A stretch of DNA of 64,000 nucleotides from positions 108,803,981 to 108,867,980 of the forward strand of contig JALMGJ010000002.1 of NCBI GenBank assembly GCA_023362775.1, written 5' to 3'. Made by a program: the position numbers and the translations under genes. Below are positions 45,901 to 55,902 of the stretch, piece by piece. This stretch comes from Charina bottae. Lineage: Eukaryota; Chordata; Lepidosauria; Squamata; Charinaidae. Under the pieces are notes generated by a model. It made no database searches. It saw only the letters and a list, made by a program, of their open reading frames with translations, and was not told the DNA's origin. How positions within the stretch are numbered: the stretch's first letter is position 1; each line of letters starts with the position of its first letter.

Positions 45901-46852
45901 TCTGCCTTGTATTCAAGTTATATATTAATTCGGTTGTCATTTGCCCTCTTCAGCTCATCTAGCAAATGACTGCTTTATTTTGGTCATGCCTGTTCCCCAC
46001 CCCACCCCCCGGCAGCCATTTTGTGCAATGCCCTTGGTCCTTTTTCAAAACTCTAAATTAGTCTGAAAAGAAAAGAGTCCCTTTTCTTAATCTTCATTCT
46101 TTGTTATGTGTTTTGTGCATACTTTCTCTGATATTTGCACTCTAAATATGTTTTTTGAATTGTAAATGGTATCACAAAAGTATGAATTTCATTATGTATT
46201 TCAGCATACATATGTCAAGATTTCCTGTACATTTTACAGCTCTAAATTTAATATGGTCATCTTATAGACTTAGTTTCTCACTCAGTCCCTAAGTATAAAT
46301 TATGAGACAGTAGCATACCACTATAACCAAAGTTGATCCTTGGAGAAAACCAGTCTGCAGCTGAAATGACAAGGTGTACTGTGAAAATTCTAGACCAAAC
46401 TCAGATTGAAAGTATAAAATGATAAAGGATTAATCGGGAACTGAGATCTGAAAAAGAGATAGCTCCATGGGATTATACTTTTCATATCTTTTCATATGCT
46501 TTAATAGTAATTTATTTTAATAAGGGACATTTCCAAGAGCAATGAATACCCCATATTTGTCATGAATACTGAATGACAATATTCAGAATATTCATATACA
46601 ATGAACACTGTATATGTTACTTATAATCCATGAACAATATTGGGCTTTACAGATTTTGAAGGGATGCATTGATTCTATAAAGAGAAGAGAAAATCAATGT
46701 GGCTTCTTGTTTCCAAGAGAACATCATATTAGCCTCATTGCAGATAATAAAGATAAGAATAATAGCTGTCCCAGTCCCTTTTCTTTGGTCACAACCTTTC
46801 ACTTTAAATATTGTTTCTTCTGGCTGACACCAAAAATCCCCTTGGGGAATAC
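42938..46852. other. Mostly single-copy; possible conserved block 44270-44640; hAT remnant ~43790-43900
   Basis: CAATTCCCATCATGCC...GGTGGGAATTGGAG (43820-43872) resembles the core of a palindromic hAT element. 44270-44640 contains ACTTAATTAACTAATCAATT, GGTGACCTAATTAAAGG and GCATTAAATGAGTCAGGGAA with little repeat content, suggesting conserved regulatory DNA. A shorter similar block is at 45020-45140. This is inference only. Confidence 0.35.
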
Positions 46853-47355
46853 AGAACCAGTGGGATGTAGTAGTTAAGGTATTGGACTATAACTGGAAAG
46901 ACCCAAGTCTGAATCTACCCTTAGCCACAGCAATTCACTGGGTAACTTAGGAGGAGTCATTCTGTCTTAGCCCCATCTCTATCAGCCCCACCAAGTAGAC
47001 CAGACTAGAAAATCAACTCCACAAGAAGACTAGAACTAAACTTTATTGAGATAGACTATAGTAACAGAATCTTGCAAGCCTGATTGTGCTTTCCCTCCCC
47101 TATATCCCCTATATTGTGTTTTACCTCCCCTATATCTGGGAGAATCAGGGAGGAGCCTGCCCAAGTTGTTTCAAATTCTATCTTGCTTTTCAGGACTTAA
47201 AGAACGTTTCAACCTTATTTGCTTATGTCCTGCATATTTCTCTCAAGGTCATCTCCCTTATTCTCTAGAGACTATACCACAAGTTGCTGTTGGGATAAAA
47301 TTAAGGACATGTGAACTGTCTTGAGCTCCTGGAGAAATGTGGATATAAATATTAA
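46853..47355 (+). mobile_element. tRNA-derived SINE split by a ~300-bp insertion
   Basis: The left half (TGGGATGTAGTAGTTAAGGT...CACTGGGTAACTTAGG...TCTATCAGCCCCA) and the right half (GTTGCTGTTGGGATAAAATT...TGTCTTGAGCTCCTGGAGAA-ATGTGGATATAAAT) align with the uninterrupted SINE at 40950. The intervening ~46983-47285 belongs to something else. Confidence 0.6.
46983..47285 (-). mobile_element. Possible LTR inserted inside the SINE
   Basis: The plus strand has AACTAAACTTTATTGAGATA, i.e. CTCAATAAAGTTTAG on the minus strand, a poly(A) signal ~60 bp from the putative minus-strand 3' end. Repeated CCCCTATATC words lie at 47097-47142. Termini and target duplication are not established. Confidence 0.35.
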
Positions 47356-48263
47356 TATATTTTATATTACTAATTTTTTCTGCTTCCCTTTCCTGTAGGG
47401 TCCTCCTTTACTGTCTCTCAAAAGCCATAAGAGGCTTCTATAGAGGTACTGAGCCTTTGCCAATGCCAAGGGATGCTTCAAAGGAGGTAGTGGAGAAGGA
47501 GCTGCAAGGCGACATGAAGAGCCTCATCAAGGCAGATTGCCTTGTTCCTTTCTTTGCCTTAGCAAGGCAAATTGTGTTGCCTTCCTGGTGCAAAGCCCCT
47601 CACTGAGGCAAAGCAAAGCTTCATGCAGGACTAATAAATAGTGGTGCAAAAAGATCTCCAGTGCTTCTAGGGAGTTAATGAGAAAGAGCTTTGATTTCAC
47701 TATATAGCCAGCAAGATGTTTTATTTCCAGCCTCAGTATGAATATTCTAAATGGAAAGAAATGTACAAGCATAAAGAGGGCAATTTACACTGAAGATGTT
47801 AATTAGCTTTCTTACATATGCAAGCATCTATTTTAGTTTGCATTCTGCAAACATGCACAGAGATACATTTATATTTAGGACATGCGTTATTTTTTCCCCT
47901 GTTAGCATGAAATGGTACCTACAGTAGATAATTCCCTGAATGTGAGAAAGCAAATATACTTCCCAGAAGGTAGAAATGGATGGGACAAGTTTCTTTTTGA
48001 AGTTTAAAATGTCTAAGGGTGAGAGACAGCAGTAGGATTCATATTCTTAGTAAATGTTTTTAGCTGTCTTCCTTATATATAGTTCTTCATTCCTTGTGTC
48101 ATTTGAATTGTCTCCCTTAGACAGACACACTGCTTTTAAGATCACTGCAAGATAAAGGGCTTCTACTTTTGTTCCTATTTCCATCCATTTCAGCTATCAT
48201 TTATATCAGCCCCTTTATTTCCATTTGTGTTCTATAAAATGAAGTCTGAAAAGCCCCTATCCT

Positions 48264-48269
48264 CCTCTA

Positions 48270-48297
<28 letters not shown>
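48264..48297. repeat. (CTC)n trinucleotide repeat
   Basis: CCTCCTCCTCCTCCTCCTCC run. Confidence 0.9.
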
Positions 48298-48300
<3 letters not shown>

Positions 48301-49639
48301 TTGCAGGCAATCCTTCTGACAAATTATTTAGACATGTGAAAGAATTTCAAAGCCATTAATGTTGCCACAGTGTGGTTCTGTGTTGAATATAGGCCATAAA
48401 CCCTGGGATCCAAAAATTGAAGCCATACAGTAAGTATATACATTTAAATGTCAGTGGGAATCTATATATGCAGATATCTCATGTTTGCACACAATTCCCA
48501 GGACTATACCCCTTCATTTCTTTTTGCAAAAAGATGTACATATTGCCCTCAGCATAGGTTGATGGAAAGAGGATATAGGTACACACAATTTGGATCCTGT
48601 TGCAAGCTTTTCTCCCAGCAGGTGGCTGGATGCTAAGTTTATTTACTTGGAAAAGAACTTCAAGGTTTTCAATAGATTGTTCTTCTAAATATGCGTGTTC
48701 ATTAAAATACAAAATTGATATTTATAGGGTAAAAGTCATTGCATGAAAATTTGGAAATGGCTCCTGATGCCAAGAATCTAAGGGAAAGCTATTCAATGGA
48801 TGAAATTCTACATAGGATTACTTGAAAGTAATTTCAGTTGCAATCAATGGGGCCTTGCTCTGACTAAATGAAGATAAAATTGGGCTGTTAGAATATGGGT
48901 TCCAAAGATTGATGCATTTGGTTCCACTTGTAGTGACTCTGTTCTCTCTAAGCCTGAAAACTTCATTCCACCATTTCCATCAAACAGCAGCCCATTTAAT
49001 ATTTGAATAGAAACAAAAATGTCACATGCTGCAGAAGCCGAAGTGTCTGAGTTAGTTTCTGGGAATTTTAGATGATTGGAACTGCTATTAAAGTGCCATC
49101 AAAGCATTTTCAATTCTGTAAAATTAATCATGAAATCTGTTCCTGCCAGCTCACTTATCATATCCGAAATATTAATTTTGAGCAAAATTAAATCGGACAC
49201 CCACCGACAGCAACATTTTGCCCTTCAGAACTCCCCTTCATATTGATTTATTAACGGCTGCCAGAAGAGTGCACCCTAGCAATTTATTACTACTTTCTCA
49301 ATGTTTTTTTTTTTTTGAGTGTACAAATAGTCCTCCAAAGTAAGAGGTCCTATGTGACATCATAGTGACAAGAGTGCATTCTTCAATTTGCATATTTCTC
49401 TTTAGATTTATTGAAAGGTAGAAAAATGGATTTCATTTGACCATCAACAGGAATGGAGCAATTCATTATTTTTAAAGAAAAAGTTTTCAGACTTCTAGAA
49501 ATGTTCTGTCACATTTTTCTGAAATAAGTCTGGCTCCCTTCACATTTTCACTGGAGGTTGGAAAATTATTTAGTTTGTTTGAAATGTCTTTTTAATTTTG
49601 CTAATATAGTTTCTGAACAGAAAGAAACCCAGCTATACA

Positions 49640-49721
49640 TATATTTTACACACATATGAACAGAAATACACATATACGTATGCACAAACATATATATGCA
49701 CATGCACATACACATGCTCAC

Positions 49722-49752
<31 letters not shown>

Positions 49753-49775
49753 TATATATACATATACATACAGCT
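49640..49775. repeat. (CATACA)n / (CATATA)n purine-pyrimidine alternating tract
   Basis: Degenerate at the left, then a regular ACATAC hexamer series at 49720-49755, then ATATACATATACATAC. The Tyr/Val-Met repeat frame on the minus strand is an artefact. Confidence 0.92.
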
Positions 49776-52026
49776 TTCCAGAAAAGCCCCAGTTAGCACA
49801 TTGAGTTGTCACCGTGTGTCTAGTGATATATCAGTTATGAAAAGCTGTTGGTCTAAGGAATAAAACAGTAGCATTGGAAAAATATATTTCTGACTATTCT
49901 GTTAAAAATCTAGATTACATTTTCCTTTCTGTTGATGATCCATGAACAATTTTAGAAATTGGATCAAACATGGAAGACTTTAATATCTTAATAACAGTAT
50001 TAGTTAAGTTAACTACTATTTGAACATCTTACCAACAAACTGTCTGGTTAGTCTTGAGAGGGTAAGATGTTAGTGTTATTGTACAAATGTGGTCTCCAAA
50101 GAACAGTTCAGAAGCTACGACTTCACAATAGGTTCAGGGTGTTCTTAAGAGAACTCCTCATGAACTGAGAAGTGGTCAGAGTTATGCTCAGCAATCAATT
50201 TCTATTCATGTGGGTTAGCATAATTATGTGCCAAAATTGGTCCTCCAATTTTCTGAATATTTCTTTGCCCTTTGTTTTTCTACTTCTATTTTTTTCTTTC
50301 TTGGGGTACTTTTAAGTTTCTTTCAAATTTGGTTGGAAGTTTTGTCTATCCATGTGCTAACATATGTAAACAAATTATCTTAATACAATGAGGTTCTCTC
50401 CCTTACTGCATATGGAAGACATCTACATACAGTATCTACATCAGTATCCATACAGGTCCCTTCTCACATTTCTTGTGCACATACAGAGTAGGAAGCAAGT
50501 CCTGCCTAGTCGTTTGCAGAATTAGTAAGCTTAATCTTCACAGTCCTGTGAAGTAGGCTTTTTGTGTATGTTTTGAATTCATTAATTCTCTCCCCATCTC
50601 AAGGAGATAGCATTCCTTGTCTGAATTATATGAGGGGAAAAAATCAATTTGTTTCAGGACATATCATTGAGAATTCTGTTCAACATCTTATTCACTTGAA
50701 GGTTTTTTAAACAAAACACATGACAATTTTTTATTCAAATGCGTATTTAAATATTAATTTTTGAATATATTTCCTGAAACTCTGGCACAAAGTATCAAAG
50801 ACATTTTATCTTAAAACAGACATTTTAAAATGTGCATTGATATAGTTTTGAGCCTCAAATTGCGACGCCCCATTTTGAAAAAAGCACTATCTAATGGAGA
50901 GCTACATTCCAGTCGCAACTGTATGAGACTGTAAATCAGGGTTATTTCATGTCATTAGTCTCAAAAATTAAACTCCTTAAGGATCCCTCAGCCCATGAAA
51001 AACTTCTCTCCCTTTCTAGATTAATACAATGGGCAACATCAACATTCTTTAGTCTTGATCCTTATGAATAATGAGAAATAACTATCCTCATTCAGTTAAT
51101 TGCCAATAAGATTCCAGTTCCAGAATTTTTAGGTTAATATAGAATGATTTTTTAAACACACATTGTGTAGCTATTTTCACTTCAAGGTAAAAAAGCATTT
51201 GTGGAGAAATTGGTTAGAAAGAATTAACAAAGTGCAGATCAATTATTCCACTCATTGGTTCTGTTCATACTTAACAAGGTCAGATAAACATCTAACAGAT
51301 GCATTTACTAAGCTTGGTTAGCATTAACCTTGGTTAGGTTGTTGTGGCTATGTTTTTTATGGTGCAGCATATTAAGGGAACATAGTGCATTTAGTTAATT
51401 TATGTTTCACTGTATTGTGCAAATATGGAAAATGAGTTAATTCATTAACCAGGTTAAGAGTGCTTATAAACGCAACCACTGTGTGGATCTTTCTCATTTT
51501 CCCCGGTAGTCATATCCATTTCTGTACAGAATAGTAATGTTATTCAAGATTATATGTAATATTGAATTGCAACAGAATATGCTGAATTGCATTGGCTCAA
51601 AGCATTTAAACAAAATTTTTTTACCGGTATAGAATAAGAGTGAGGAAGCACATTGATATGGTTAAGGTTGATTTAGGAAAGAACCCATAGAATTAATATA
51701 AATTACCATGGTTTTGCATTATATTTGTTTACTGAGCTGATTCTTAGCATAGTTAGGTTCAGTCTATTTACACATATACTCAGATTGGACAGTGATGGAC
51801 GTAACCTCTTGCCCTTTTTTCTATTGCCTGCTTACACACACACACATCCACATGACTTTAGTTATTTTCTCCATATTTGTTTTTCAAACTAACAGAGATT
51901 TCATTTTGTTTTGGGACTCTTATCCAATGAGGAGGCCAGGCGTCATATGCAAATTTGGGACTTCCTATTGTGAAATTAGTATTAAATATCCTCTCCCTTT
52001 CTAACTAAGTTTCTAAGTAAAGTTTT

Positions 52027-52060
52027 CTAAGTAAGTAAGTAAGTAAGTAAGTAAAGGAAA
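52027..52060. repeat. (TAAG)n microsatellite
   Basis: About six AAGT units. Confidence 0.85.
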
Positions 52061-52380
52061 CTTTACATAGGAAATATGACAAAATACAAACATCCCTTAT
52101 GATGAACCTTTAATTAAGTACTTAATTAAATACCCAGTAGAGTATTTATTGTACTTTAAGAGATAACAGCTAAGAAAGATAGCTCTTGGGATTCTTCCAC
52201 TGGTCTCTGAAAGTATTTCATTACTGTACTCTTCTTAAAATCATGGAGTCAATATTAAAGGAAAAGAAATCTGGGTGTTTAATAGTGTATAAAACTAAGA
52301 GGGAGATTCTCCAATGTTGTCTGAATATAGCAACTATTATGTACTTGTTTGGGATACAAACCTCAGTCTGAAATACAGTA

Positions 52381-52790
52381 CAGGTAGTCCTCGCTTAACT
52401 ACCACAATTGGGACTGGAATCTCAGTTGCTAAGTGAAGCAGTCATTAAGCAAATCCAATCCGATTTTACAACCCTTTTTTGTGGTGGTCGTTAAGTGAAT
52501 CACCATGGCGTTAAGCAAACCATGTGGTTGTTAAGTGAATCACACAGTTCCCCATTGATTTTGCTTGCCAGAAGCCAGCTGGGAAGGTCAAAAATGGCAA
52601 TCATGTGACCATGGGACACTGCGACGGTCATAAATGCGAACCGGTTGCCAAGTGCCCAAATTGTGATCACATGACCAGGGTGATGCTGCGATAGTCATAA
52701 GTGTGAGGACCGGTCATAAGTTGTTTTTTTCAGCACTGTCATAAGTCTGAACTGTCACTAAATGAATGGTTGTTAAGCGAGGACTACCCG
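52381..52790. mobile_element. 410-bp pogo/Tigger-like non-autonomous DNA element
   Basis: Inverted termini CAGGTAGTCCTCGCTTAAC (left) and CGGGTAGTCCTCGCTTAAC (reverse of the right end), flanked by TA on both sides (52379-52380, 52791-52792). TA target duplication and a CAG-type end fit the pogo/Tigger branch of Tc1/mariner. The interior has imperfect repeats of GTTGTTAAGTGAATCAC and GGTCATAA words and no transposase frame. hAT origin is unlikely because no 8-bp duplication is present. Confidence 0.8.
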
Positions 52791-52989
52791 TATGTAGCAA
52801 ATGATGCAGTCAATTCACTGTTTGACTATTAGGTTTCCAACCATTTGAGGGGAACATGAACATCTGTCCCCTTCTTTCAGTATAATCCCTGCTCACTGTC
52901 TGCTACTCTTGATCTGAAACACAGTATGAGGATCCATGCTGCCCATTATCCACATCACAGGTCAGTAACCTGCTTGGAGAGGCTCCCAG

Positions 52990-53212
52990 GTAGAAGATAC
53001 TGGTCTAGTGGTTAAGGCATCAGGCTAGAAACCAGAGTACTGTGAGTTCTAGTCCCACCTTAGGCATGAAAGCCAGCTGGGTGACTTTGGGCCAGTCACT
53101 CTCTCTCAGCCCAACTCACCTCACAGGGTTGTTGTTGTTGTAGGGAAAATTGGAGGAGGAAGGATAGTTAGGTATGTTCCCTGCCTTGAGTTATTTATAA
53201 AAATGATAGCGA
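52990..53212 (+). mobile_element. tRNA-derived SINE
   Basis: ACTGGTCTAGTGGTTAAGGC (A box), GAGTTCTAGTCCCACC (B box), GGGTGACTTTGGGCCAGTCA, GGTTGTTGTTGTTGTAGGGA, CTGCCTTGAGTTATTTATAA. Same family as 42687. Its tail has turned into a GATA/GA microsatellite. Confidence 0.88.
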
Positions 53213-53252
53213 TTAGAGATAGAGATAGAGATAGAGATAGAGATAGATAGAT

Positions 53253-53296
<44 letters not shown>
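53213..53296. repeat. (GAGATA)n / (GA)n microsatellite at a SINE tail
   Basis: AGAGAT hexamers to ~53240, GATA units, then GA dinucleotides to 53296. Confidence 0.95.
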
Positions 53297-53299
<3 letters not shown>

Positions 53300-54518
53300 T
53301 AAGCACAAGGTAATCAACCCTGAACATTTTACTTATAGCAATGGTAGCAAAAACACTTTAGGTAGGCAGACAATTAGAAAAAAGAAAGAAATGAAAAACC
53401 TCAGTCCAAGCCAAATAAAACAGAACACACCATTTCTGACTCCATCAAAATCATGTTTCATAAGTAAAATGGTTTCAACATATTAATTTTTCTGAATGCG
53501 TCTCTGCTACTTTTACTGAACCACCAAATGTTCCTGACCATTTCACACCCAGCATGTATTCCATAATGTGCAGATTCCCTGTTGTTCACAAATACATACA
53601 TAGTTAGACCCAGCAATGGGTTATTTGACACTTTTAAGGGCAATTATGCTAGTAGCTGCAGAAAGGAAAGTGCGCGCGTGCACACACACACACAACGTGA
53701 TAGCAAATAGCAAGACATTATGTGCTTGTGTGTAGAACTGGAAAAATACTAGGTTAAAGAGCAGAATGGTCAAATGAGAGGGAAAGAAATGGGAATGCCG
53801 AAGACAAAGGATTTATTCTCAGTGAAACACTAATACTGTGATTCTATGTTTGTCTATTCAAATAAAAGTCCCACTGGGCTCAATTGGACTTATGCCCAAA
53901 TAAGAATTCATAAATCTGATCTTAAGGCTCCCAATTATTAAATGTTCCATCACTAATATAATTAAATAAGATATTCTTCACATAGAAACATCACCTTGAA
54001 GAGATCTGAGTCCAGTTTTGTTCTGACATGGTAGTAATTTAGTATTCTAAAATCTATATAGCATTTTAATTATTTGTGTGTGAGATAGAGAGTACAATGA
54101 TCCCATGCCAAACCAAAACGATAAAACAGAATTTGATAATCCCATAAGAACTAACCAGATGACCAGAGAATCTCAGTCCCAGCTTTCTAATCAATTTGAG
54201 CATGATGATAATTATAACAATAATTATGCATATGTATACAAATTACATAAATACTGTACATAAATTTACAAACTTCTTAGAAAAGCGCTGTTATTTTAAT
54301 TCCCTAAACTAATATCCACCCTTCCTTTTCCAAGGTTTTCTCCAGCTTCAGATATTTTTATTTAAAATACATCTCCTATTGATTTTACCAGAACTAACAA
54401 CAAACGTCTTGGAGTCACAAATTAAATTAACATGGAACAGTATATCTGCTGAGAATGAAACAGCTGAATAAACAGTCTAGAAAGATCTTAGCTTTGGGAA
54501 AGGGCCTTATAAAAAATA
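53297..54518. other. Non-coding; short (CA)n at 53675-53694
   Basis: GCGCGCGTGCACACACACAC is an alternating purine-pyrimidine stretch able to adopt Z-form. Nothing else recognised. Confidence 0.4.
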
Positions 54519-54756
54519 AATTTATTTATTTTATTTTATTTTATTTTATTTTATTATTTTATTTATTTTATTTTATTTTATTTTATTTTATTTTATTTTA
54601 TTTTATTTTATTTTATTTTATTTTATTTTATTTATTTTATTATTTTATTTTATTTTATTCTATTTTATTTTATTTTATTTATTTTATTTTATTATTTTAT
54701 TTTATTATTTTATTTTATTATTTTATTTTATTTTATTTATTTTATTTTATTTTTAT
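54519..54756. repeat. (TTTTA)n array, ~240 bp, at a SINE tail
   Basis: Pure TTTTA units interspersed with TTTA and TTATT shorter units. It forms the 3' tail side of the minus-strand SINE that follows, whose A/T tail appears to have expanded. The Phe/Ile/Leu/Tyr-only frame is an artefact. Confidence 0.96.
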
Positions 54757-55180
54757 CCTGCCTTTATTATTTTTATAAATAACTCAAGGCAGCGAACATA
54801 CCAAATACTCCTTCCTCCTCCTATTTTCCCCACAACAGCAACCCTGTGAAGTGAGTTGGGCTGAGAGAGAGGGACTGGACGAAGGTCACCCAGCCGGCTT
54901 TCGTGCCTAAGGCGGGACTAGAACTCAGAGACTCCTGGTTTCCTATTGGCTCCTTCCCAGGGCTGAGAAAGAGTGACTGGCCCAAGGTCACCCAGCCGGC
55001 TTTCGTGCCTAAGGCGGGACTAGAACTCACAGACTCCTGGTTTCCTATTGGCTCCTTCCCAGGGCTGAGAAAGAGTGACTGGCCCAAGGTCACCCAGCCG
55101 GCTTTCATGCCTAAGGCGGGACTAGAACTCACAGACGTTTCTAGCACAGCACCTTAACCACTAGACCAAACTGGCTCTCA
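54757..55180 (-). mobile_element. tRNA-derived SINE with its core triplicated (102-bp units)
   Basis: Same family as 42687 in minus orientation. The head/B-box region occurs three times: AAGGTCACCCAGCCGGCTTT starts at 54882, 54984 and 55086, an exact 102-bp period, with few differences between units. Each unit carries a B-box-like sequence (GAGTTCTAGTCCCGCC on the element strand). Only the outermost has a normal 5' end (GAGAGCCAGTTTGGTCTAGT). The body thus lengthened from ~215 to ~420 bp. Confidence 0.92.
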
Positions 55181-55197
55181 AATAAATACGTATGTAA

Positions 55198-55420
55198 CAA
55201 TAATAATAATTTATTAAACTTGTATGCTGCTCGACTCTTGATGACTCCGGGTGGCTCACAGCAATCAAACAAAGAAATTACAATAATTATAAAAAATAAA
55301 GAAAAAAAGAAGGCAGGAACAATGAAGTAAGGGATCCCATTCTCCCTTGCTGAAGGCCTTGGTGAAGAACCAGGTCTTCACAGCTCTTCTAAACAACAGC
55401 AGAGCAGGGGCCATCCAGAT
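55198..55420 (-). mobile_element. CR1 LINE 3' end
   Basis: GACTCCGGGTGGCTCACAGC (terminus), AT-rich UTR, then GGTGAAGAACCAGGTCTTCA-CAGCTCTTCTAAA (reverse of the C-terminal coding end). It abuts a hAT-like half-palindrome, GTGGACTTTAACTTCCAGAA...TGGCTGGGGAATTTTGGGAG (55435-55500). Confidence 0.8.
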
Positions 55421-55551
55421 GTCTGGGGGAATATGTGGACTTTAACTTCCAGAATGCTCAGTAATGGAATGGCCATACTGGCTGGGGAATTTTGGGAGCT
55501 AAATCCTCACCTCCAGAAGGCACCCGGTTTAGGGAAGCTTATCCTATAAGG

Positions 55552-55894
55552 CAGGGGTCCCCAATCTGTGGGCCACGGCCCACTAGTGGGCTGCGGCCTG
55601 TTAGGAAGTGGGCCGCAGAGCAGGTGAGTGGTGGTGGTCCATGCGATTGACTCCCACCTGAAAACCCTGCCCCCTGTCCGCGCAATTGGCTCCCACCTGC
55701 AAACCCTGCCCCCCATCCGCGCGATTGGCTCCCACCTGCAAACCCCACCCCCAGTCCACACGATTGGCTCCCGCCTGCAAACCCCGCCCCCCATCTCTGC
55801 AATTGGCTCCTGCCTGTAACCACTGCCCCCCCGGTCCGTGGAAAAATTGTCTTCCACGACCGGTCCCTGGTGCCAAAAAGGTTGGGTACCCCTG
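55552..55894. mobile_element. 343-bp non-autonomous hAT element with internal minisatellite
   Basis: Termini CAGGGGTCCCCAATCTGTGG and (reverse) CAGGGGTACCCAACCTTTTT. Flanks CTATAAGG (55544-55551) and CTATAATT (55895-55902) agree at 6 of 8 bases. The interior holds about five ~36-38-bp units built on GATTGGCTCCCACCTGCAAA-CCCTGCCCCC. Repeated WEPIAR/CKP frames on both strands come from these units. The terminal sequence resembles, from memory, mammalian MER1-type hAT-Charlie elements. Confidence 0.85.
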
Positions 55895-55902
55895 CTATAA
55901 TT

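Larger units (their letters stand above)
47356..52026. other. Largely single-copy; possible conserved block 49070-49310
   Basis: 49070-49310 carries TAAAATTAATCATGAAATCT, CTTATCATATCCGAAATATT-AATTTTGAGC and AATCGGACACCCACCGACAG, an information-rich stretch with rare CpGs preserved in an AT-rich context, as in conserved non-coding elements. The rest shows nothing beyond the simple repeats listed. Confidence 0.35.

Noticed and set aside
49566..49799. Tyr/Val/Met-rich frame
   Set aside because: Translation of the CATACA repeat.
53675..53700. GCGCGCGTGCACACACAC as a possible regulatory site
   Set aside because: Short purine-pyrimidine simple repeat with nothing else around it.
54455..54778. Phe/Ile/Leu/Tyr-rich frame resembling a membrane protein
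   Set aside because: It is the TTTTA microsatellite translated.
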